The notes beneath the pieces were generated by a model. That model ran no database searches. It was not told the DNA's origin and was given only the letters and a program-made list of their open reading frames with translations. A stretch of DNA of 64,000 bases from NCBI RefSeq assembly GCF_019443505.1, contig NZ_CP080377.1, forward strand, positions 5,022,001 through 5,086,000, given 5' to 3'. Both the position numbers and the translations under genes were made by a program. The DNA is from Janthinobacterium sp. PAMC25594. Its GTDB lineage: Bacteria; Pseudomonadota; Gammaproteobacteria; Burkholderiales; Burkholderiaceae_D. This document shows positions 33,163-41,331 of the stretch, one piece after another (the first letter of the stretch is position 1; every line of letters begins with the position of its first letter).

Positions 33163-34391
33163 GAGGGTGTAGACAAAATCAATATCGGAGTTGTGGCATG
33201 CTATCGCGATGTGGGAGGAGCATGCCATGGCAACGAAATATCCACTCGACGGCACGGAGCCGTCAAGCAGAGCCGGCGGCAGACCACCTGCGTTGAAGCC
33301 TGAGCATATCGCAGTTTTACACGATATCGTAATGGAGCGCGCGCAGGCCAGCTTGCAGGAAATCGCCGACGAACTTCATCACCGCTGTGCTTTACGCGTG
33401 TGCGCAGCAACGATTCGTCGCGCGCTACGCGCGCTAGGTGTCGTACGGCTCAAGCCGGTACACCGGACCTTCGCTGTGCGAGCCGAAGGAACGAAGCGGT
33501 ATGGCTACACAGCAGCCCACAGGCGCGAGGCCATCTCGCCATACAGCACCAACCTGACAGATGCGGAATGGGAGCTGGTTGCCGATTTGTTCGAACGTAT
33601 GCCGGGACAGCGCGGCAAGCCCGTGCGTTACAGTCGCCGCGATCTCGTCAACGCGTGTTCTTACGTGCTGCGCACCGGCTGCGCATGGCGGCTGCTACCG
33701 GAGACGTTTCCACCCTGGCAGGCGGTCTACAAGGCGTTTTCGCGCTGGGTTGGCGCAGGTGTATTCGAACAGATGCAAGACCGGCTACGCGAACAATGGC
33801 GTATCCGCATGGGACGAGCAAGTACGCCAAGCGCGGCGGTGATTGATGCACAGTCCACCCGTATCTCGCCGCAAGGTGGCGAAAGCGGATTTGATGCAGG
33901 CAAGAAGATCAAAGGGCGCAAGCGTCATCTCGTGGTCGATACGATGGGGCTGCTCATCGCAGTGTCGGTCACCGCCGCGAGCGTGCAAGATCGGGATGCC
34001 ACACCAGCGGTGGTGACGCAAGCGTGCAGCAAGAGCCCTCGCCTCGAGAAGCTCTATACCGACGGTGCCTATGGCGGAAAATGTGCGCATGCCATCGAGC
34101 AGGCACACGGTATTCGCGTTGAAGTAGTTCGTCATCCAGCCAATGGCACCACCGGAACGCTACACGATCCCAAGATCGCTCCTGTGCATGATGCGGCTAC
34201 AAATGCCGGATTCATGGTCCTTCCCATGCGCTGGGTCGTCGAAAGGACCCATGCGTGGACTGAACGCTGGCGCCGCACGGTAATGCATCACGACCGCAAA
34301 CTCGATGTCTCGGCAGCTTGGGTTTGGTTGGCTGAAGCGCGTATGCTACTCAACAGACTCGCTTATAAGAGTTGATTTTGTCTACACCCTC
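33163..34391 (+). mobile_element. IS5-like insertion sequence, 1229 bp
   Basis: Perfect 20-bp inverted repeats GAGGGTGTAGACAAAATCAA and its complement define the ends. TAC flanks both sides and may be the target duplication. It lies 17 bp upstream of the IS110 transposase gene, inside the left end of that element. It looks intact and recent. Confidence 0.85.
33227..34375 (+). CDS. IS5-type transposase with an N-terminal winged-helix domain
   Basis: This 382-residue protein starts with an HTH region like IS630 N-termini (ALKPEHIAVLHDIVMERAQA, then LRVCAATIRRALRALGVVRL). A full IS5-type DDE transposase follows: YSTNLTDAEWELVADLFERM, DAQSTRISPQGG, KGRKRHLVVDTMGLLIAVSV, LYTDGAYGG and RWVVERTHAW. 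The ATG at 33227 follows GGAGGAG; an earlier start adds only 12 residues. The whole frame is open, so it is probably active. Confidence 0.88.
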   Translation: MATKYPLDGTEPSSRAGGRPPALKPEHIAVLHDIVMERAQASLQEIADELHHRCALRVCAATIRRALRALGVVRLKPVHRTFAVRAEGTKRYGYTAAHRREAISPYSTNLTDAEWELVADLFERMPGQRGKPVRYSRRDLVNACSYVLRTGCAWRLLPETFPPWQAVYKAFSRWVGAGVFEQMQDRLREQWRIRMGRASTPSAAVIDAQSTRISPQGGESGFDAGKKIKGRKRHLVVDTMGLLIAVSVTAASVQDRDATPAVVTQACSKSPRLEKLYTDGAYGGKCAHAIEQAHGIRVEVVRHPANGTTGTLHDPKIAPVHDAATNAGFMVLPMRWVVERTHAWTERWRRTVMHHDRKLDVSAAWVWLAEARMLLNRLAYKS

Positions 34392-34408
34392 TACGAGGAA
34401 GGTCAAAA

Positions 34409-35419
34409 ATGGATACGGTATGCGCGTTGGTTGGTATTGATGTGAGCAAGAAGAAGCTGGATGTTGCCATGCTTGTGAGCGGAAAGATAAAGGCCAAAGT
34501 GGTTGAGAACACCGCCGAGGGGCACAAATCATTGCTTGCATGGCTTAGCAAGTCGTCCGTACCGATGTCGTCAATACACGTCTGTATGGAAGCCACTGGA
34601 GTCTATTCTGAGCCAGTGGCGCCGGCCTTGCATCAAGAAGGACTAATTGTTAGCGTAGTCAATCCTGCCTGCATTAAGGGTTTTGGCGCCAGTGAAAATA
34701 TCCGCAATAAAAATGACGCCATCGATGCGGCGCTCATTGCGCGTTATTGCGCAGCGATGCGACCGGCAGCATGGCTGCCGCCACCGCTAGAGCAGCGCCA
34801 GTTGCGGGCATGGACGCTGCGTGTGCAGGCACTCAAAGATATACGCCAGCAGGAAGAAAGCCGGCTGGAAGCCAATGCTTTCATCGGCATGGAAGATGTC
34901 GCGGCACATGTGCATCAGCACATTGCTTGGTTGAGCGCTGAAATTGCGAAGCTGGAGAGTGACATTAACGATCATATTGATCGCCATCCCAGGCTGAAAC
35001 ATGATGCTCAGCTTCTTGTCAGCATCCCTGGTGTTGGCATGGCCACAGCCGCAAGAATCCTGGGCCAGTTAGGCGACATTCGTCGGTTTTGCAACGCCAA
35101 GGCATTTGCTGCCTTTCTTGGCGTCACTCCTCGTCAGCGCAATTCAGGCGCTTCAGTGAAGGGACGCACGATGATCAGTCGTACCGGCAATACCTCGCTG
35201 CGCGCCGCGCTTTACATGCCCAGCTTGGTCGCACGTCGCTACAATCTCATTCTCTGCCGTTTTGCAGAACGCTTGTCTGCAACGGGCATGGCGAAAAAAG
35301 CCGTAATTGGCGCGATCATGCACAAACTAGCACATCTGATCTATGGAGTGATCCACACTGACAGGCCCTTTGATGCGCATTATTTGGCAAAAGGACTTGT
35401 CATTCAGGACGGTATCTGA
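34409..35419 (+). CDS. IS110-family transposase (DEDD recombinase)
   Basis: This 336-residue protein has the N-terminal RuvC-like domain (VGIDVSKKKLDVAML, MEATGVYSEPVAPAL, NDAIDAALIARYC) and the C-terminal Transposase_20 domain (LLVSIPGVGMATAARILGQL, then FLGVTPRQRNSGAS). It ends with RTGNTSLRAALYM, whose serine is catalytic in this family. IS110 recombinases are guided by a bridge RNA from the element's non-coding end. The ribosome site GAGGAAGG survives downstream of the IS5-like insertion, but the bridge-RNA region is probably disconnected. Confidence 0.9.
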   Translation: MDTVCALVGIDVSKKKLDVAMLVSGKIKAKVVENTAEGHKSLLAWLSKSSVPMSSIHVCMEATGVYSEPVAPALHQEGLIVSVVNPACIKGFGASENIRNKNDAIDAALIARYCAAMRPAAWLPPPLEQRQLRAWTLRVQALKDIRQQEESRLEANAFIGMEDVAAHVHQHIAWLSAEIAKLESDINDHIDRHPRLKHDAQLLVSIPGVGMATAARILGQLGDIRRFCNAKAFAAFLGVTPRQRNSGASVKGRTMISRTGNTSLRAALYMPSLVARRYNLILCRFAERLSATGMAKKAVIGAIMHKLAHLIYGVIHTDRPFDAHYLAKGLVIQDGI

Positions 35420-35456
35420 CCCCGCCATCCTGACCCCGCCACCCATGTGTGGTAGG

Positions 35457-35576
35457 CCTTTAAATGTGCTACAAGAGCTAGGTGGGTGGGAAAGTCCGCA
35501 AATGGTCAGACGGTGCGCTCATTTCTCTGCTAGTCATTTGGCTACATATGCTGACATGTTGCCGAGTATTGTTTGA
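35457..35576 (+). pseudogene. C-terminal stub of a tyrosine integrase
   Basis: The frame reads PLNVLQELGGWESPQMVRRC, then AHFSASHLATYADMLPSIV. This is the end of a phage-type tyrosine integrase: the LGGW block and what is normally R-Y-A-H with the nucleophilic Tyr, here RCAH, so even the stub has lost its Tyr. The upstream catalytic domain is missing next to the IS110 element. This was probably the original integrase of element C. Confidence 0.75.
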
Positions 35577-35616
35577 GTTTTATAAAAAATAAAAAACTAT
35601 TTTTCAGAGGTGATCT

Positions 35617-37623
35617 ATGAATGGATTCGAATCAAAATTAGCTGTAAAGGCGGTTGGGGAAATTGCAAAACCACTAGGAAGTATTTTTGATGCTTTGTTA
35701 GGGCATAAGATAGAAGGTCTCAAAAAATGGGCGATTGATAAAGATCTAGAAAAATATGCGGCGGATGAAAATATTTCAAGTCTTTTAAAACTTTACGTTG
35801 AGCGAACTTTGAAGAAAGTTTCTAGGTTATCCACAATTGTTTTTCCTCAGGAAAGAATAGAACTTAAAAAGGTTTATGAAAATATTGTGGCGTATGAATT
35901 GTCGTCTTCTGGAGATGGAGTAAAATCAAATATTAAGAGAAATCATGAATTTGATTTCACAATTTCCGGAATGACATACTTTATTACAGATGTTGCAGGT
36001 ATGGGGAAGTCTACATTTGTAAAAAATATGTGCTTGGAGATCTTTGATCGTAGCGAAAAGGTGCCAATTTTTTTTGAGCTGTCGGAGTTCGATCAATCTT
36101 TAAGTTTGATTGATAATTTGGCAAAAAATTTTGACGACTTGGATAAGGTATTTAATCGCGATTTATTTAAAAAGCTAGTGGCAAAGGGGAAATTTTTTGT
36201 AATTCTTGACGGGTTTGACGAAGTTGCTGTTGATTCTCGAAAAATACTTATTTCACAAATAGAAGTTTTTGATAGAAAAAAACAAAAAAATTCTCTTGTT
36301 CTGACTTCTCGGCCGCAAGAAGCTGTGCCTGTTTTTGATAATGCTGTTCGACTCGGACTAAAATCATTAAGTCGGGATCAGGTAATATCGATATTGAATA
36401 AGTATGATAATTTCTCAGATTTGGATATTGGGTTTAGATTGCAAAAAGAATTTGAAAGAATACCTGAGAAGTTTTTAACTACGCTTTTGTTGGTTGGGCT
36501 TCTGTATAGAACATATGGTTTCAATAATTCAATCGCTCAAAAAATATCAATATTTTATTCGGAAATTTTTGACGCGTTGTATAAAGGTCACGACCTTACT
36601 AAATCTGGATATGTCAGAGAAAAATTGTCTGGTCTTGATGTTGATGAGTTTAGGAGATTGTTTCGTCCATTTTGTTTCTTTTATATTTTCAAAAATTCTG
36701 ACCAAAGACAGTCTGCTAATTATTTTGTTTCTTTAGTAGCCGATGCCAAGAAGGTTTGTTCGATTAAGGAATTTCTTCCTCAGAATTTTATTGATGACCT
36801 ACTCGTAGCTGTTCCACTTTTGGCAAGAGATGGACTGTCAATAAAGTTTATGCATAGAAGTATTGCAGAATATTTTGCCGCAGAATATATTGCATATTGT
36901 TCTAAGGCTGGGAAGATATTGGAAAAAATAAATGATGAGGAATTTTCTGGTAAATTTAGAGAAGCAATCGAATATATTTATGATATTTCTCCTGGATTGT
37001 ATAGGAAGTATGTTACCGCTCCTATTGCTAGAAGATTTCTGGAATTTAGTGAAGGAGATCATAGGGATGCATTATTTGATACTATGAGTTTTTTTGGTAA
37101 ATGGTGTATGTCTCTGCACATTTGTAGTGAAGTACGGAAAATTCAGAAAAATGGTAGAAAAGAAATTGATATTCCACGTGTCAAAGACTGGAAGAGAGTC
37201 ATGAGCCAGTATACTTATGGCTCAGTGAATGGAATTGAATATGTCTGCGCAATTTCTGCAGAAATGAATTTTCCTATTAATACTAACGCTTGGATTGAGC
37301 TAAGTGCGCCAATTGTTGTTGATGATATTATGTCCATGAGTGCGGCATTCGTTCAGGAATCTGTTTTTTCAGAATTGGTCAGTAATTTTGAAATGGGGAA
37401 GTGGCATCAATGGGACTCGATGGAGGTTTACCAATTTAGAAGTGCATCTAGCCTCAGGTGGTTATTATCTAATTTCCTTAGTAGAAAAAATGATTTTAAA
37501 GTATCTACGGTTGACTTGAATAATAGTGAGATTTCACGTGAGAAATGTTTGAACTTAATAAATTTAGTGGATGGTCTTACGGAGGCTGAAGAAGGGCTGG
37601 CAGGGATGTTGGGCTTGGAGTGA
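35617..37623 (+). CDS. NACHT-type STAND NTPase, probable anti-phage protein
   Basis: This 668-residue protein has Walker A near residues 125-133 (DVAGMGKST), Walker B near 193-202 (FFVILDGFDE), SRPQ at the sensor position and MHRSIAEYFAAEYIAY near 411, the diagnostic NACHT C-terminal block. The N-terminal 110 residues (starting MNGFESKLAVKAVGEIAKPL) may hold the effector or a small bundle; no nuclease or TIR motif is seen. The C-terminal 240 residues would be the sensor. It is very AT-rich compared with the chromosome, a clear sign of transfer. Bacterial NACHT proteins of this type protect against phage, probably by abortive infection. It is the only intact cargo of element C. Confidence 0.85.
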   Translation: MNGFESKLAVKAVGEIAKPLGSIFDALLGHKIEGLKKWAIDKDLEKYAADENISSLLKLYVERTLKKVSRLSTIVFPQERIELKKVYENIVAYELSSSGDGVKSNIKRNHEFDFTISGMTYFITDVAGMGKSTFVKNMCLEIFDRSEKVPIFFELSEFDQSLSLIDNLAKNFDDLDKVFNRDLFKKLVAKGKFFVILDGFDEVAVDSRKILISQIEVFDRKKQKNSLVLTSRPQEAVPVFDNAVRLGLKSLSRDQVISILNKYDNFSDLDIGFRLQKEFERIPEKFLTTLLLVGLLYRTYGFNNSIAQKISIFYSEIFDALYKGHDLTKSGYVREKLSGLDVDEFRRLFRPFCFFYIFKNSDQRQSANYFVSLVADAKKVCSIKEFLPQNFIDDLLVAVPLLARDGLSIKFMHRSIAEYFAAEYIAYCSKAGKILEKINDEEFSGKFREAIEYIYDISPGLYRKYVTAPIARRFLEFSEGDHRDALFDTMSFFGKWCMSLHICSEVRKIQKNGRKEIDIPRVKDWKRVMSQYTYGSVNGIEYVCAISAEMNFPINTNAWIELSAPIVVDDIMSMSAAFVQESVFSELVSNFEMGKWHQWDSMEVYQFRSASSLRWLLSNFLSRKNDFKVSTVDLNNSEISREKCLNLINLVDGLTEAEEGLAGMLGLE

Positions 37624-37677
37624 TGCTATTAATGTGGCACCTATCTTATGAATGATTTTTTTCTTGTAGAGCATGTG

Positions 37678-37728
37678 ACTCATATTCGTTGGCTCCGTGT
37701 TCGACTCACGGGAGGCCCACCAGAATTT
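37678..37728 (+). repeat. Attachment core copy 4 (decayed tRNA 3' end at the right boundary)
   Basis: ACTCATATTCGTTGGCTCCG replaces the anticodon part of the other copies (substitutions and a 1-bp deletion), while the T arm, acceptor and CCACCAGAATTT are intact. This is the right edge of the whole island. Confidence 0.88.
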
Positions 37729-37744
37729 AGCAGCAATAGAACGA

Positions 37745-37773
37745 GCCCCGACAGGTGACTGCCGGGGCTTTTT
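37745..37773 (+). terminator. Native chromosomal terminator of the tRNA gene
   Basis: GCCCCGACAG pairs with CTGCCGGGGC (one A-C mismatch) around GTGA, followed by TTTTT. It was presumably the tRNA terminator before the three insertions. Confidence 0.8.
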
Positions 37774-37822
37774 CATGCTGTCGTACAATCGCGGCATTGC
37801 GATTTATTTAGGATGAAAAGAG

Positions 37823-38158
37823 ATGACGGCTGAAGTGAAGATTGACGATATCGTGGTGGGTGACGGCAAGGCGGCGGCGCGTGGTGCACTGATCACGGCG
37901 CATTACCGGGGCTGGCTGGAAGATGGCACGGAGTTTGACTCGTCGCACAAGCGGGGCGAGCCGTTCCGCTGTGTATTGAGCAATAACAAGGTCATTCAGG
38001 GCTGGATTCTGGGTTTGCAGGGCATGCAGGTCGGCGGCACGCGCAAGCTGTGGGTGCCGGCGCATCTGGCGTATGGCGAGCGGCAGGTGGGTTTGATTCC
38101 GCCAAATTCCAATTTGATCTTCGAGATTGAGTTGCTGGAAGTGCTGACGCGCGATTGA
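37823..38158 (+). CDS. FKBP-type peptidyl-prolyl cis-trans isomerase
   Basis: This 111-residue single FKBP domain contains ALITAHYRGWLEDGTEFDSS, VIQGWILGLQGMQVGGTRKL and the conserved AYGERQVGLIPPNSNLIFEI end. It has no signal peptide, so it acts in the cytoplasm. The large insertion of SlyD is missing, so it is closer to FkpB/SlpA-type proteins. It is the first chromosomal gene right of the integration island. Confidence 0.92.
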   Translation: MTAEVKIDDIVVGDGKAAARGALITAHYRGWLEDGTEFDSSHKRGEPFRCVLSNNKVIQGWILGLQGMQVGGTRKLWVPAHLAYGERQVGLIPPNSNLIFEIELLEVLTRD

Positions 38159-38267
38159 TCTCTTGACGCGCAATCAGGTGGGCAGTGCGCTTGCCTACAC
38201 TCTACGCGAGTAGCGGCCTGTTTTCATGCCGCTGCCAGCGTATTTCAGGTAGTGCGTTTGCTCAAGA

Positions 38268-38981
38268 TCAAGCCTGTTTCAACTTGACTTGCATCAGGTC
38301 CAGCGCCGGCACGATGTCATGCAGGCTGGCGACTTCACAGGTGGGGATGGCGGCCGAAGTGTTGGCCATGCTGTCCGGGTTGAACCAGCAGCTGTCGATG
38401 CCGTAGCGGTTGGCGCCCAGGATGTCGGCGTCCAGGCGGTCGCCGATGATGATCGTTGTTTCCTTGCGGAATGCGCGCGCCATGTTGGCGGCGTATTCGA
38501 AGAAACGCACGTCCGGCTTGGCGTGGCCGCATGCTTCGGAGGTGGCGACGAAGGAAATGTAGTCGCTCAGGCCGGAGGCGGCAATGCGGCGGTTCTGGAT
38601 GGATTCGACGCCGTTGGTGATGATGCCCACTTCGCCGATGCGCGACAGCGTTTCGCACACCTGTTTGGCGCCATCGATGAGCACGACCGTGTCCGGCAGC
38701 GATTCCAGATACAGCCGGCTGGCCAGTTCCGGGTCGATGGCGATGCCGTTCAGCGCAAACGTCTTGCGGAAACGCTCCACCTTCAGGAAATCCTTGCTCA
38801 CGGTACCCGTCTCGAAACGTTTCCACAGGTCGACGTTGATCGCCTGGTACTGGGTGAACAGATCGTCGATACCGTCACGCAAGCCCAGTTCATGCATGGT
38901 GTGCAGAAACGAGCGTTTTTCGGACGCCCTGAAATCGAGCAGGGTATCGTCCAGGTCAAACAGGAATAATTTGTATTTCAT
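38268..38981 (-). CDS. YjjG-type HAD pyrimidine 5'-nucleotidase
   Basis: This 237-residue HAD hydrolase has the nucleophile motif LFDLDDTLLD near residues 6-15, the IITNGVESIQNRRI motif II region and motif IV IIIGDRLDADILGA. The helical cap from about residue 20 to 95 is of the YjjG type. YjjG removes phosphate from non-canonical pyrimidine nucleotides and helps house-clean the pool. The ATG at 38981 is used; a longer frame upstream is not conserved. It converges on the FKBP gene. Confidence 0.85.
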   Translation of the reverse strand: MKYKLFLFDLDDTLLDFRASEKRSFLHTMHELGLRDGIDDLFTQYQAINVDLWKRFETGTVSKDFLKVERFRKTFALNGIAIDPELASRLYLESLPDTVVLIDGAKQVCETLSRIGEVGIITNGVESIQNRRIAASGLSDYISFVATSEACGHAKPDVRFFEYAANMARAFRKETTIIIGDRLDADILGANRYGIDSCWFNPDSMANTSAAIPTCEVASLHDIVPALDLMQVKLKQA

Positions 38982-39106
38982 GGCATGTTGTTGAAAGGAA
39001 CTTGTCTTGCATCGTAGCACGTAGCGCCGAGTTTGGTTGGCGGTGCCCCGAGCGGGCGATCCGCTACAATCGCTGCCAGACTCGTCACTTTCACACCATT
39101 TCTGCC

Positions 39107-39832
39107 ATGACCCAGCTCTCCGTCAACGTCAATAAAATCGCCCTGCTGCGCAATTCGCGCGGCCGTAATTTCCCGGATCTGCTCGCGTTTTCCGCGCGCT
39201 TTCTCGATCTGGGCGCCGCCGGCATCACCTTGCACCCGCGCCCGGACCAGCGCCATGCGCGCTACGACGATGTTGCGCCATTGCAGCGCCTGTGCGCGGA
39301 GCGGGGATGCGAGCTGAATGTGGAGGGGTATCCGGCGGCGGATTTTTTGGATGTGGTGAAAAGCACCCGCCCGGCGCAGTGCACCTTGGTGCCTGACATG
39401 CCGGGCCAGCTGACGTCCGATCACGGGTGGGACATCGAACAGCACGCAGCGCTGTTGCGTCCCGCCATTGCGCAATTGAACGACCTGGGCATCCGCGTCA
39501 GCCTGTTTGTCGATGCCGATTATCCTGCGCTGGAATGGGCGCGCGAGGTGGGGGCGGCGCGCGTTGAACTGTACACGGAGCGGTTTGCCGAGAGTTATGG
39601 CGGCGCGCAGGCCGATGCCGTATTTGAAACGTATCTGCAGGCGGCGCGGCGGGCACAGGCGCTGGGCCTGGGCGTGAATGCCGGGCACGACCTCGATTTG
39701 CACAACCTGGCGCGCTTCCTGGATATTCCCGGCATCCTGGAAGTGTCGATCGGCCATGCGCTGGTGGTCGAGTGCCTGGAAATGGGCATGGACAAGGTGC
39801 TGGGCCGCTACCTTGAGATATGTCAATCGTAG
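39107..39832 (+). CDS. pdxJ: Pyridoxine 5'-phosphate synthase
   Basis: This 241-residue TIM-barrel enzyme makes pyridoxine 5'-phosphate from 1-deoxyxylulose 5-phosphate and aminoacetone phosphate, the last ring-forming step of DXP-dependent vitamin B6 synthesis. Signatures are SVNVNKIALLRNSRG, TLHPRPDQRHARYDD, CELNVEGYP and LGLGVNAGHDLDLHNL. The ATG at 39107 matches the family start. It is divergent from the HAD gene; no acpS follows, unlike in enterobacteria. Confidence 0.95.
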   Translation: MTQLSVNVNKIALLRNSRGRNFPDLLAFSARFLDLGAAGITLHPRPDQRHARYDDVAPLQRLCAERGCELNVEGYPAADFLDVVKSTRPAQCTLVPDMPGQLTSDHGWDIEQHAALLRPAIAQLNDLGIRVSLFVDADYPALEWAREVGAARVELYTERFAESYGGAQADAVFETYLQAARRAQALGLGVNAGHDLDLHNLARFLDIPGILEVSIGHALVVECLEMGMDKVLGRYLEICQS

Positions 39833-39952
39833 GGTGGCCGCACATCGAACGCGCTTGCCGCTTGCTGACCTTGCTTACCAGTTATTTCTGAATGGATTTT
39901 TGCCTGTTTGACGCAACTGTGGGGAGTGGCTTGATGAGTGATGCTGAGCGCA

Positions 39953-40354
39953 CTATTTGCACTGGAAGCTGACTGTTTTCGTTCGCTGTGTAACGGCTGC
40001 GACGCACTGTTTGACGCCTGGCAAAGCCATGCGCAGGTAGCGCTCGGTACCGGAATACAGGCAGTCCACCTGAAACAGATAGTGGGGCGTATCAAAATTG
40101 ATGTTCCAGCGTTGATACAAGGTGCCGGCGCGTGTCCATTCCCTGACTGGAGCCAGGATAGGCAAGGCTTCACCGTCTGTCGGCGGCTGATCCGCCGGAT
40201 AGGACAGCACGCGCACGCTGTCGAGCCTGGCGGCTGGCAGGTTCCAGGTCGATGGAGCTGCTTGCGGGCAAGAAACGGACGCAACGCGGGCTGCGGCAGC
40301 TGGCCGCATCGCCGCGGCAGCGATGAGCAATGCCAGCAGTGCGAGCGGCTTCAT
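39953..40354 (-). CDS. Exported STY0301-like protein, possible immunity protein
   Basis: This 133-residue protein has a signal peptide (MKPLALLALLIAAAAMRPAAA) and a small domain with cysteines at SVSCPQAAPSTW, FQVDCLYSG, GVKQC and a final FQC. This resembles the STY0301 family of periplasmic proteins. Its start overlaps the stop of the amidase-like gene (ATGA), so the two are translated together. A periplasmic partner for a peptidoglycan amidase fits an immunity protein. The family call is from memory of the pattern. Confidence 0.55.
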   Translation of the reverse strand: MKPLALLALLIAAAAMRPAAAARVASVSCPQAAPSTWNLPAARLDSVRVLSYPADQPPTDGEALPILAPVREWTRAGTLYQRWNINFDTPHYLFQVDCLYSGTERYLRMALPGVKQCVAAVTQRTKTVSFQCK

Positions 40355-40719
40355 TCCACCACCGAATAGAGTTCGGGGCGATTCGATGCCCCGGCCGCCG
40401 AACGGCCAAAGTAGATCACGCGGGCGCTGGGTTTGTGGTTGCGCCACTGGTCGAAAATTTCAATGCCGCCAGGCACCTGGCGAATGAATAGCGCCGCATG
40501 GTTGCCCTGCCGCAGATTCTGATAGCGGCCGTTGACGAAGGTGGCAATCACCGTGCCTTTCGAAATGCCGCCTTTTTCCAGCAGGTCCGGCACTTTGTCT
40601 CCTTCGCGCCAAAGCGATGCGGCGCGGGCGCCAGCGAGGTGTCTGACCAGGGTAACGCACTCGCCATTTCCCATGATTTCTTTTTGCTTCGCATAGTCGG
40701 CGCGCGCGATGTAAGGCAT
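40351..40719 (-). CDS. BPSL0067-family amidase-like protein, possible secreted effector
   Basis: This 122-residue protein has GNGECVTLVRHLAGA with the candidate nucleophilic Cys and GNHAALFIRQVPGGIEIFDQW with the candidate catalytic His. This is the NlpC/P60- or CHAP-like arrangement of small cell-wall amidases. It has no signal peptide, as is usual for type VI effectors, which are injected directly. No secretion-apparatus gene lies nearby, so the pair is an orphan. The start ATG at 40719 (MPYIARADYAKQ) was chosen by similarity. Confidence 0.65.
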   Translation of the reverse strand: MPYIARADYAKQKEIMGNGECVTLVRHLAGARAASLWREGDKVPDLLEKGGISKGTVIATFVNGRYQNLRQGNHAALFIRQVPGGIEIFDQWRNHKPSARVIYFGRSAAGASNRPELYSVVE

Positions 40720-40839
40720 AGCGTTTCTCGCTGTGGTTGACGATAGAGAGAGCGTACGCAAGGCGCGGGCAAGCAGCTTGATGTGTGCCAGAGCGGAGCA
40801 TTGACATGTGTCATGGCCCTGCCTGGCGCACGGGCATGC

Positions 40840-41331
40840 TTACATATCCACCCACCAGTTGAGCAAGGTTTCATCATCGTCGTCATCGAGGTTGACATAG
40901 ATGTTGGCGAAGTACCATTCCACGCCCGTCGCCGTGCGGAAGGCATCGAAGGGGCCGTTGACGCTGTAGATGCCGTGGTGTCCCGGCACGCTGAAGGTGA
41001 GATTGCCCTTGTACTGGCCATCCATGGTGCCGCCCAGCTGCTCCTGCACGTCGCGTTCGAGCTGGTCGACTGCTTCTTGCGGTACGTCGTCGGCATAGAT
41101 CTGGATGCAGAAGTTGCCGCCGCGCTTTAAAACTTCGGCGGGGGCGAGCGGGTCGGCGATGCTGACAATGTCGCCGCGTGCCAGGTTCAGGGTCAGGCCG
41201 GGCGAGGCCAGAAGTTCGTAGACGTGTTCGTCGATCTGGCGCGCTGGCAGGGTTTCATACACGGGGCCGTCGGTGTTTTCGCCTGCCAGTACGCGGATGT
41301 GCGGCAAGCCTTCGCAATTGATGTCTTCCAT
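40840..41331 (-). CDS. DUF4265-like protein
   Basis: This 163-residue acidic cytoplasmic protein has a YELLASPGLTLNLARGDIVS motif typical of DUF4265. FCIQIYADDVPQEAVDQLE follows, and the C-terminus has an aspartate run (NLDDDDDETLLNWWVDM). Its function is unknown. It lies upstream of the amidase-like pair on the same strand, with a 120-bp gap. Confidence 0.55.
   Translation of the reverse strand: MEDINCEGLPHIRVLAGENTDGPVYETLPARQIDEHVYELLASPGLTLNLARGDIVSIADPLAPAEVLKRGGNFCIQIYADDVPQEAVDQLERDVQEQLGGTMDGQYKGNLTFSVPGHHGIYSVNGPFDAFRTATGVEWYFANIYVNLDDDDDETLLNWWVDM

Larger units (their letters stand above)
33078..35422 (+). mobile_element. IS110-family insertion sequence (split by an IS5-like element)
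   Basis: Inverted GGGTCAGATA (33078-33087) and TATCTGACCC (35413-35422) bracket the IS110 transposase and are plausible subterminal repeats; true ends may lie a few bases further out. An IS integrase stub directly follows. The left non-coding end, where a bridge RNA could be encoded, is cut by the IS5-like insertion at 33163-34391. Confidence 0.55.
32730..37677. mobile_element. Element C: decayed integrative element carrying a NACHT-type NTPase
   Basis: This is the DNA between att copies 3 and 4, about 4.9 kb. Only the last 40 codons of its own integrase remain, next to an IS110-family element that is itself interrupted by an IS5-like element. The sole intact cargo is a 668-residue AT-rich NACHT-type gene. 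The element can no longer excise by itself. Confidence 0.75.

Noticed and set aside
25431..37728. att copies 2-4 as additional tRNA genes
   Set aside because: They begin in the anticodon loop and lack the acceptor 5' strand and D arm, so they cannot fold into a tRNA.
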